Positions 14,803 through 20,893 of a DNA stretch of 23,882 nucleotides are shown here, piece after piece. The notes beneath the pieces were generated by a model. It saw nothing but the letters and a program-made list of their open reading frames with translations, was not told where the DNA came from and ran no database searches. This DNA is from Candidatus Eisenbergiella stercorigallinarum (lineage in GTDB: Bacteria > Bacillota > Clostridia > Lachnospirales > Lachnospiraceae), in assembly GCA_019120525.1 (NCBI GenBank), contig DWUW01000165.1, positions 1-23,882 of the forward strand. Direction: 5' to 3'. Numbering within the stretch: position 1 is the stretch's first letter; each line of letters begins with the position of its first letter. The position numbers were made by a program, and so were the translations under genes.

Positions 14803-15972
14803 TTATGCCCTCTCCTTCAGCCGCTTCACGAAACGGGCCAGGCGGCCGATGGCCTCCTTCAGATCCTCCAGGGAATAGGCATAGGAAATCCGGATATAGC
14901 CCTCCCCGCAGTCGCCGAACGCGGTTCCCGGCACCACGGCCACCTTTTCCTCCTGCAGGAAGCGCAGGGCGAACTCCTCGCTGGTCAGGCCGAACTCCTG
15001 AATACAGGGAAACACGTAAAAGGCCCCGTAGGGTTCAAAGCAGGGAAGCCCCATCTCTTTGAAGGCATACATGAGATAACGGCGTCTCTGGTCATAGGCC
15101 TCCCGCATTTCCTGCACGTCCCGGTCCCCGTTCCGCATGGCCTCCACCGCCGCGTACTGGCTGGTGGTGGGAGCGCACATGATGGCAAACTGATGGATCT
15201 TCAGCATCTGATCCAGGATCAGGCGCGGCCCGCAGGCATAGCCGAGCCGCCAGCCGGTCATGGCGTAGGCCTTGGAAAAGCCGTTGATCAGGATGGTCCT
15301 CTCCTTCATGCCGGGAATCTGCGCAATGGAAGTATGCTCCCTCCCATAGGTCAGTTCCCCGTAGATCTCATCAGAGATCACATACAGATCCTTTTCCAGG
15401 ATCACCTCCGCGATCTCCTCCAGATCCTTTCTTTCCATCACGGCCCCCGTAGGGTTATTGGGGAAGGGAAGCACCAGGAGCTTGGTTTTCTCCGTTATGG
15501 CATCCCGCAGCTCCTGCGCGGTCAGGCGGAACTGGTTTTCCTCCTTCAGGTTAATAAAAACCGGGACCGCGTCCGCCAGCACGGCGCAGGGCTCATAGGA
15601 AACATAGCTGGGCTGGGGGATCAGCACCTCGTCGCCCGGATCCACCATGGCCCTAAGGGCGATGTCGATGGCTTCCGACCCTCCCACCGTGACCAGGACC
15701 TCATGGGCAGGATCATATTCCAGGCCGAAGCGCCGCTTCAGGTAACGGCAGATTTCCGTCTTCAGCTCTTTTAATCCGGCATTGGATGTATAAAAGGTAC
15801 GTCCCTTTTCCAGGGAATAGATTCCCTCGTCCCGGATATGCCAGGGGGTATCAAAATCAGGCTCTCCCACGCCAAGGGAAATGGCGTCGTCCATTTCGTT
15901 CACGATATCGAAAAATTTCCGGATCCCGGAGGGCTTTATGGTTACGATTTTTTCGGACAGCGGATTTCTCAT
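14803..15972 (-). CDS. Pyridoxal-phosphate aminotransferase, class I/II
   Basis: A 389-residue fold-type I aminotransferase. It shows SLGVGEPDFDTP (32-43), YTSNAG, GGSEAIDIAL (phosphate-binding region), LPFPNNPTG (Asn173), ISDEIYGEL (Asp201, Tyr204), the PLP lysine in NGFSKAYAMTGWRLGY (Lys234) and a C-terminal YIRISYA arginine. This is the aspartate/aromatic aminotransferase or PatA-like group. The exact amino donor cannot be told from motifs. Its start overlaps the Lrp/AsnC regulator's stop by 4 nt (ATGA), and its stop abuts trmL. Control by the co-encoded Lrp-type protein is likely. Confidence 0.93.
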   Translation of the reverse strand: MRNPLSEKIVTIKPSGIRKFFDIVNEMDDAISLGVGEPDFDTPWHIRDEGIYSLEKGRTFYTSNAGLKELKTEICRYLKRRFGLEYDPAHEVLVTVGGSEAIDIALRAMVDPGDEVLIPQPSYVSYEPCAVLADAVPVFINLKEENQFRLTAQELRDAITEKTKLLVLPFPNNPTGAVMERKDLEEIAEVILEKDLYVISDEIYGELTYGREHTSIAQIPGMKERTILINGFSKAYAMTGWRLGYACGPRLILDQMLKIHQFAIMCAPTTSQYAAVEAMRNGDRDVQEMREAYDQRRRYLMYAFKEMGLPCFEPYGAFYVFPCIQEFGLTSEEFALRFLQEEKVAVVPGTAFGDCGEGYIRISYAYSLEDLKEAIGRLARFVKRLKERA

Positions 15973-16460
15973 GGCATGATCTTCTCCCTTGTATCTTCAT
16001 ACTTTTTGGCCAGGATCGTCCCGTGGTCCTTGTATTTTTTCAGAATAAAATGCGTGGCCGTGCTCAGCACCCCGTCCAGGGTGGACAGCTTCTGCGACAC
16101 GAAGGAAGAAATCTCCTTCAGGTTTCTCCCCTCCAGCGTCACCAGTAGGTCAAAACCGCCGGAGATCAGATATACCGCGTTCACCTCCGGGTACTTGTAG
16201 ATCCGTTCCGCGATGTTGTCGAAGCCCTGTCCTCTCTGGGGCGTCACCCGCACCTCGATCAGGGCGGAAATCTTGTCCAGGCTCGTCTTGTCCCAGTCGA
16301 TCAGCGTATGGTAGCCGCAGATGATCCCCTCCGCTTCCATCGCCGCAAGCTCATTTACCACATCGATCTCTTCCACTCCTAGGATCACACCCAGCTCCTT
16401 CAGATCGATCCGGCTGTTTTTTTCAATGATCCCGAGCAGCTGCTCTCTGAATTCTCTCAT
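15969..16460 (-). CDS. Lrp/AsnC-family transcriptional regulator
   Basis: A 163-residue regulator. An N-terminal helix-turn-helix (about 1-50; IEKNSRIDLKELGVILGV, then EIDVVNELAAME and GIICGY) is joined to an amino-acid-sensing RAM domain (about 65-140), with AERIYKYPEVNAVYLISGGFDLLV and the closing ILKKYKDHG. Family members sense amino acids and control their metabolism. GGAG lies 5 nt before the ATG. The ATGA overlap with the aminotransferase gene links it to that enzyme. It starts 75 nt after the AIR-synthase-like gene, so it may share a transcript with the genes upstream or have its own promoter. Confidence 0.93.
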   Translation of the reverse strand: MREFREQLLGIIEKNSRIDLKELGVILGVEEIDVVNELAAMEAEGIICGYHTLIDWDKTSLDKISALIEVRVTPQRGQGFDNIAERIYKYPEVNAVYLISGGFDLLVTLEGRNLKEISSFVSQKLSTLDGVLSTATHFILKKYKDHGTILAKKYEDTREKIMP

Positions 16461-16535
16461 AATGACTCCATTTCCATGCGGCCGTGCAGCCGCATTTCCT
16501 TCTTTCGGGAACCGCCGGAGACGGTTTCCCCCCTG
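16461..16535 (-). other. Spacer with two hairpins between AIR-synthase-like and Lrp genes
   Basis: ATGCGGC (16476-16482) pairs with GCCGCAT (16489-16495). A second, bulged stem of GGGAACCG with CGGTTTCCC lies around 16508-16532. No T-run follows either one on minus, so partial processing or attenuation is as likely as termination. Confidence 0.4.
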
Positions 16536-17519
16536 TTAAAATATTTTATAGATCTCGTCCGTCCTCGCCGGCCCGAGGAAGCGCTTTTCCTCTCCGTTCC
16601 TGACCACCCTGTCGTTTCCGGGCACGGCCCTGCCGATCACCGCGGCGGGGATGCCGGCCTTCTGCAGGCGCTCCGCCAGGGCATAACCGTCGTCCGCTCC
16701 GATGAGCAGGCTTCCGCCGGAAAGGAGCTCGTAGGGGTTCAGGTCAAGGAAGTTGCAGATTTCCACGGTCTCCTGCCGGATGGGGATTTTTTTCAGGTCG
16801 ATTTCCAGTCCCACGCCGGAGGCCTCCGCCATTTCCCAGAGCGCGCCGAAAACACCGCCCTCTGACAGATCGGTCATGGCACAGACGGCGCAGTCTCCGG
16901 CCGCTTCCGATTCGGGAAGCACCGAAAGGAAGCCGGAAAAATTTTCCGCTTCCTCCACCAGGTACGCCGGGAAACGGGAAAGCAGTTCCTGTCTCTTCTC
17001 CCTTGCCGCAATGGCCGTACCCTCCAGGCCGGCCCACTTAGTCAGGACCAGCTGCGTACCGGCATGAAGTCCGGACGCGGACAGCGCCCTTCCCGGCGGA
17101 ACGCTGCCGGCGGCGGTAACGGAAAGCACCCTTCTGTTCACCGCTGAGGTAACCTCCGTATGGCCGCCCGCGATCTGGATATTCAGTCCGGCGCAGATCT
17201 GCTCCGCCTGTTCCATCAGTCCACGCAGCTCCGTCTCTTCGGCAGACGGCGGAAGGAGCACGGTAAGCCAGACTGCCGCAGGCTTTCCGCCGCACGCCGC
17301 GATATTGTTCACCGCGGCATGGATCCCGTACAGGGCCGCGTCCTGTTCTGTCTTCACCGCCGCTGCGGCAGAAACCAGAAGCTCCTGCCCGGGCGGAAAA
17401 GTGAGAATGGCGCAGTCCTCCCCGGATCCTGCGCCAAACAGCACTTCTTCTCTTTTTGTTTTCAGCTGTCTGAATACAGAGCGTCTCAGTACGCTCTCCT
17501 GTATCTTTCCAATATTCAT
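16536..17519 (-). CDS. AIR synthase-related protein (HypE/PurM/ThiL superfamily)
   Basis: A 327-residue ATP-binding protein of the PurM/HypE/ThiL superfamily. The N-terminal glycine/aspartate motif GAGSGEDCAIL (29-39) is the nucleotide/metal-binding entry of this fold. NNIAACGGKPAAVWLT (71-86), IAGGHTEVT (116-124) and MTDLSEGGVFGAL (215-227) are the matching superfamily blocks. The protein resembles HypE-like hydrogenase maturation factors, but it lacks the C-terminal PRIC-type cysteine tail of HypE and no hyp or hydrogenase genes are in the window. It therefore probably serves another ATP-dependent activation or kinase reaction. The gene starts 7 nt after the VanW gene and belongs to its operon. 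The superfamily is certain; the reaction is not. Confidence 0.82.
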   Translation of the reverse strand: MNIGKIQESVLRRSVFRQLKTKREEVLFGAGSGEDCAILTFPPGQELLVSAAAAVKTEQDAALYGIHAAVNNIAACGGKPAAVWLTVLLPPSAEETELRGLMEQAEQICAGLNIQIAGGHTEVTSAVNRRVLSVTAAGSVPPGRALSASGLHAGTQLVLTKWAGLEGTAIAAREKRQELLSRFPAYLVEEAENFSGFLSVLPESEAAGDCAVCAMTDLSEGGVFGALWEMAEASGVGLEIDLKKIPIRQETVEICNFLDLNPYELLSGGSLLIGADDGYALAERLQKAGIPAAVIGRAVPGNDRVVRNGEEKRFLGPARTDEIYKIF

Positions 17520-17526
17520 TTCCTTC

Positions 17527-19128
17527 TCACTGTCCCTGTCCGGCCTGTTGCTGCTGCTGCGCGAGCTGCTCGTTATACTGCTGGATCAGGATAGCCTGCT
17601 CCTCCGGCGTCTTTCCTTCCAGGATCGCCGCCAACGCCGGATCGATCCCCGAAGACGTCTGGGGCTGCTGCGTGGTAGTCTGGCCGTTCTGCAGGGCCTT
17701 GGCCACGCTTCTCACATGGTCGATGCTCCCTGTCGCGATAGCCGCCTGCAGCTCGTTATAAGCATTGGGGTCATCTGTAGCCGTACCTACCGTAGCCGTG
17801 CGCGGCGTCATCTGATAGCTGCTGCTGTTGATCTGTTCCCGGCTGACCTCTTCTCCGTCCACCGTCACAACCTTCCATAATCTGGCCTTGTAGCCCGTAT
17901 GCGACGACTGGACGCTGACGGAACCGATGGGCTGGGAAGAATCCTGCCTAATGACCTCAGCGCCGGGAGAAATGGTCTCAAGGACCTCGCTCTCATAGCT
18001 GACCTTCCGGTTGGAATCCCTCGTCTCCACCCCGTAAATGGTGAAGGTGATCTTCTTATCCTGCGTATATCCCTCAATGTAGATCGGATACTCCGTGTTA
18101 TTGGTGAAAACAAAATCCTTTCCGGAAGATTCCGCGATCGCCGCGTCCATGGACGGCTTCACATAGGTCACGATCATGGAATGGTTATGTCTCTCATCCA
18201 CCTGGAGCTCTGCCAGAAGGACCGCATTGTACAGAGTGGTGGATACCTGACAGATACCGCCTCCGATACTGTCCACCACCTGGCCGCTCAGATAGGAGGC
18301 AGCCATATAATAGCCGTTCTCCTCCGTAAAGGGCTTCACCGCCTCATAGGTGGAAAAACTCTCTCCCGGATAGACCGTGTGGCCGTTGATCAGCTTGCAG
18401 CCGTTCGATACGTTCGCGCTCCTGTCCGAACCGGAAGAGGAATAGCTCGTGGTATAGGTCCCGAGCACATCCTTTACCAGGGCCAGATCTTCCGCGTTCC
18501 CCTGCGGCTCCTCTTCTGTCACCACCAGGTCCACAGAGGCGTCCCCGCCTCCCCACTGGGTCGTCAGGTAATCATAAACCGCCGTTTCGGAAGCGGCGTT
18601 ATCGATCACAATCCCCGTCTGGCCCTCTTCAATGACAAACTTCCCGTTTTCTCTCGTCAGATGGGCATCTATGGCTTCCACATTGTACTGGGCACAGTTA
18701 TTTTCGATCAGGGAAGCGATCGCCGCCCGGTCAAAGGCAAACGCAATATCATAGACCTTATTTTCATGGGCCAGATCCTTTACAGCCTTGTAACGGGCCA
18801 CCACATTCCCCGATTTTCCCAGGTTTACCGCTTCGCTTACCAGGTCCTGGTTACTCCAGCTCATGCCAAGCTCCGCCGCGGTCGCCGTCACTGTATTGCC
18901 GTCCACCACATTCAGTGTGATCACGCTGCTCCCCAGGGAATCCACATAAGCCTGGACCGCTTCCAGAGCCTGCGCCTGTGTCATCCCCGCCAGGGATACC
19001 TCTCCCGCGTACACGCCTTCCTTAATCGTATCATCCGGCCTCGCCTGCGCCTGGACGGAAATATCAGAAGCGGCGCTTCCCATTCCAAGCATCAGAAGAA
19101 AGGCCAGCGCACCTAACCATTTTTTCAT
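17527..19128 (-). CDS. Secreted VanW-domain protein
   Basis: A 533-residue exported protein. The signal peptide spans residues 1-29 (MKKW, hydrophobic core, then AQA as cleavage site). Two peptidoglycan-binding-like domains of the PG_binding_4 type occupy about 35-200. The VanW core is at about 235-345, with RSANVSNGCKLINGHTVYPG-like sequence and GGGICQVSTTLYNA (289-302), RHNHSM and PIYIEGY. A G5-like stretch follows (about 378-450), then a low-complexity tail rich in glutamine. VanW proteins sit in or near the cell wall; their function is not established beyond association with wall remodelling and, in some operons, vancomycin resistance. GGAG lies 6 nt before the ATG at 19126-19128; the ATG at 19140 overlaps that site. 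No vanA/B-type ligase is nearby, so a resistance role is not suggested. Confidence 0.92.
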   Translation of the reverse strand: MKKWLGALAFLLMLGMGSAASDISVQAQARPDDTIKEGVYAGEVSLAGMTQAQALEAVQAYVDSLGSSVITLNVVDGNTVTATAAELGMSWSNQDLVSEAVNLGKSGNVVARYKAVKDLAHENKVYDIAFAFDRAAIASLIENNCAQYNVEAIDAHLTRENGKFVIEEGQTGIVIDNAASETAVYDYLTTQWGGGDASVDLVVTEEEPQGNAEDLALVKDVLGTYTTSYSSSGSDRSANVSNGCKLINGHTVYPGESFSTYEAVKPFTEENGYYMAASYLSGQVVDSIGGGICQVSTTLYNAVLLAELQVDERHNHSMIVTYVKPSMDAAIAESSGKDFVFTNNTEYPIYIEGYTQDKKITFTIYGVETRDSNRKVSYESEVLETISPGAEVIRQDSSQPIGSVSVQSSHTGYKARLWKVVTVDGEEVSREQINSSSYQMTPRTATVGTATDDPNAYNELQAAIATGSIDHVRSVAKALQNGQTTTQQPQTSSGIDPALAAILEGKTPEEQAILIQQYNEQLAQQQQQAGQGQ

Positions 19129-19134
19129 AGCAAT

Positions 19135-19138
19135 CTCC
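19135..19138 (-). promoter_or_regulatory. Shine-Dalgarno site fixing the VanW start
   Basis: GGAG, 6 nt before the ATG at 19126-19128. The ATG at 19138-19140 shares bases with this site and is rejected as the start. Confidence 0.65.
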
Positions 19139-19148
19139 ATTCCGGCCG

Positions 19149-19253
19149 TTACAGCACATAGATCAGGGTCGGTATCACCATTGCAAGCACCAGTATGATG
19201 ATGATCACGGAAGAAATGATCCTCTTTGATTTTTTACTGTAAATATTGAACAT
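19149..19253 (-). CDS. Short single-helix membrane peptide (34 residues)
   Basis: A small open frame of 34 codons, too short for ordinary gene calling. It begins MFNIYSKKSKR, a positively charged head, followed by one hydrophobic helix rich in isoleucine and valine (about residues 12-33) and ending LIYVL. GGAG lies 5 nt before the ATG at 19251-19253. It is the first frame after the promoter at 19325-19353 and ends 20 nt before the VanW start, so it is well placed for expression. The charged head and single helix predict an inner-membrane peptide with its N-terminus inside. It could assist or anchor the VanW-type protein or act as a leader; no function can be assigned. Confidence 0.65.
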   Translation of the reverse strand: MFNIYSKKSKRIISSVIIIILVLAMVIPTLIYVL

Positions 19254-19324
19254 TCTCTCTCCATTCTGGGGCGCCTTCCCGCCGCGCTCCCCGCACAACA
19301 CATTTTCCGCTTACTCAGAAACTC

Positions 19325-19353
19325 ATTATATAGGAAAGCCTCTGTTTTTGCAA
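19325..19353 (-). promoter_or_regulatory. Promoter for the membrane peptide/VanW/AIR-synthase operon
   Basis: On the minus strand TTGCAA (19348-19353) and a perfect TATAAT (19325-19330) are 17 bp apart. Transcription would begin near 19318, about 65 nt before the short peptide's ATG. One arm of a 13-bp inverted repeat fills most of its spacer. Confidence 0.75.
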
Positions 19354-19391
19354 GAGCGCCGCCGAGCGACAAACGCCGAAAAACAGAGGCT
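19337..19391. repeat. 13-bp perfect inverted repeat over the exonuclease stop and VanW promoter
   Basis: AGCCTCTGTTTTT (19337-19349) and AAAAACAGAGGCT (19379-19391) are exact inverted copies 29 nt apart. The right arm overlaps the exonuclease stop codon; the left arm lies in the promoter spacer and touches its -35. It may form a hairpin at the end of the exonuclease message, serve as an operator, or both. It lacks the usual T-run after the stem. Confidence 0.75.
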
Positions 19392-20133
19392 ATTTCCGCC
19401 TTTTTTCATAATTTTCCACAGTTCCATACGTTCCCGCGAACCTGGATATGAGCCGGTCCGCCAGACGGCTCGCTTCGTTTCTGGTAAGCTTTTCCGGATC
19501 CGCGGGAAGCTCGGTCCGGTACAGCGCCGCAAGCCGGCGGAGCCGCTCCTTCTGCGCGCGGCTGGCAGGCGTCTCCCGCTTTACCTGAAAGATCAGCGGA
19601 ACCGGCGCAAAAACCTTCTCCTCGTAAAAGCTCTCACAGAGGATCTCATACAGGGCCGCCGTGGCCAGAGCGTCTCCCAGCGCCCGGTGGGCCTGGTGAG
19701 GAATGCCGTAATGGAGACAGAGCGCGCCAAGGCCGCGCCCCGGAAGCTGGGGCAGATATTTTCTCGCGAGCTTCAGGGTATCGATCCCCCTTGCCTCCAG
19801 CGAAAGCCCGGCGTTCACGGCCGCCTTTTTCAAAAAGGAATAATCAAACAGGAGGCTGTGTCCCACCAGCACGTCACCGTCCAGAAAAGCCAGGCATTCC
19901 GGAAGCACCTGGCCGATATCCGGCGCTTTGTCCACCTCCTCCTGCGTGATGCCCGTGATCTCCTTCGTCTGCTCCTCCAGCTTTCTTCCCGGATTCACGA
20001 ACGTCCGCCAGGTCTTTACCGGGCGGCCCGAACGCACCCGCACCGCGCCGATCTCTATGATCCTGTCCGTTTTGGGATGCAGGCCCGTGGTCTCCAGATC
20101 CACGCAGACGTAATCCCTGACCGGTCCTTCCAT
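19390..20133 (-). CDS. DEDDh 3'-5' exonuclease (DnaQ/PolC-epsilon type)
   Basis: A 247-residue exonuclease. The DEDDh residues are visible: VDLETTG (Asp12, Glu14), GHSLLFDYSF (Asp97) and HRALGDA (His149, Asp154). The exonuclease domain covers about 5-170. The remaining 75 residues are basic and end with a helical segment (TRNEASRLADRLISRF) that may bind nucleic acid; such a tail is seen in stand-alone Firmicute exonucleases. The likely role is DNA repair or proofreading-type trimming rather than as a polymerase subunit. The ATG at 20131-20133 is 13 nt after the nth stop, with GGAGAG upstream, so the two repair genes are probably co-expressed. Confidence 0.92.
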   Translation of the reverse strand: MEGPVRDYVCVDLETTGLHPKTDRIIEIGAVRVRSGRPVKTWRTFVNPGRKLEEQTKEITGITQEEVDKAPDIGQVLPECLAFLDGDVLVGHSLLFDYSFLKKAAVNAGLSLEARGIDTLKLARKYLPQLPGRGLGALCLHYGIPHQAHRALGDALATAALYEILCESFYEEKVFAPVPLIFQVKRETPASRAQKERLRRLAALYRTELPADPEKLTRNEASRLADRLISRFAGTYGTVENYEKRRK

Positions 20134-20146
20134 TCCGCTTCTCTCC

Positions 20147-20812
20147 TCACTTCTTTTTCTTTTCCGGCGTCTGGGCCGCGTTTTCCTGATAACAGGGACA
20201 GACCTCTGTCAGGAAGCATTCCCCGCACTTCGGATTCGGCGCTTTGCACAGCTGCCTGCCCAGGGTGATGATCTGCATATTGTAGAGGATCCAGTGATCC
20301 TTCGGCAGCACCCGCATCAGATCCTGCTCCACCTTCGCCGGATCCGTTTCCTCCGTAAAGCCCAGCCGGGCGGAGATCCGCTTCACATGGGTGTCCACCA
20401 CGATGCTTGGCTCATGATAGATATTCCCCCGGATCACATTGGCGGTCTTTCGCCCCACGCCCGCAAGGGAGGTCAGCTCCTCCAGCGTTTCCGGCACCTG
20501 TCCGCCGAACCGGCTCATCAGATCCTGACAGCAGGAAATGATGTTTTTGGCCTTGTTATGGTAAAAACCCGTGGCATGGATATCCTGCTCCAGCTCCTTT
20601 TGGTCCGCCTTCGCGAAGTCCTCCACGCTCCTGTACTTCTGAAAAAGATCCCTGGTGACGATGTTCACCCGGGCATCCGTGCACTGGGCGCTTAAAATGG
20701 TGGCGATCAGAAGCTGCCAGGCGTTCTCATACTCCAGGTAGCAGATATCGTCCGTTCCGTAATGCTCATCCAGGAGCTGAAGCACCTTTTTCACCCGTTC
20801 TCTCTGCTGCAT
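20147..20812 (-). CDS. nth: Endonuclease III
   Basis: A 221-residue base-excision repair glycosylase/AP lyase of typical length. The helix-hairpin-helix LTSLAGVGRKTANVI (113-127) carries the catalytic Lys122, and VVDTHVKR (138-145) carries Asp140. The [4Fe-4S] ligands are Cys189, Cys196, Cys199 and Cys205, in the C-x6-C-x2-C-x5-C pattern. LSAQCTDARVN near residue 40-50 is also diagnostic. It removes oxidised pyrimidines. It lies 81 nt downstream of the radical SAM gene and 13 nt upstream of the exonuclease gene. The C-terminal lysine run is short and unremarkable. Confidence 0.97.
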   Translation of the reverse strand: MQQRERVKKVLQLLDEHYGTDDICYLEYENAWQLLIATILSAQCTDARVNIVTRDLFQKYRSVEDFAKADQKELEQDIHATGFYHNKAKNIISCCQDLMSRFGGQVPETLEELTSLAGVGRKTANVIRGNIYHEPSIVVDTHVKRISARLGFTEETDPAKVEQDLMRVLPKDHWILYNMQIITLGRQLCKAPNPKCGECFLTEVCPCYQENAAQTPEKKKK

Positions 20813-20893
20813 ATGGTTCCGGTTCCTTTCTCCTTTGTTTTCTCAGGATCGTCTGCGGGCTTTTGCCCCGTCAGCGCATGCGTTTTTCGTCCG
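20813..20893 (-). other. Spacer between radical SAM gene and nth, with a 10-bp direct repeat
   Basis: CCGTCAGCGC occurs at 20868-20877 and 20891-20900; the second copy covers the radical SAM stop codon. A short GGGC-AAAA-GCCC hairpin lies near 20857-20868. No convincing terminator or promoter was found; nth could be read from the upstream transcript. Confidence 0.35.

Noticed and set aside
14308..15774. 488-codon plus-strand open frame
   Set aside because: Antisense to trmL and the aminotransferase, both certain. No family features.
16536..17519. Reading the AIR-synthase-like protein as true HypE or ThiL
   Set aside because: The cysteine tail of HypE is absent and there are no hydrogenase or thiamine genes nearby, so only the superfamily is named.
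17527..19128. Vancomycin resistance locus
   Set aside because: VanW alone is common in Firmicutes. No vanHAX-type ligase, dehydrogenase or two-component genes are present.
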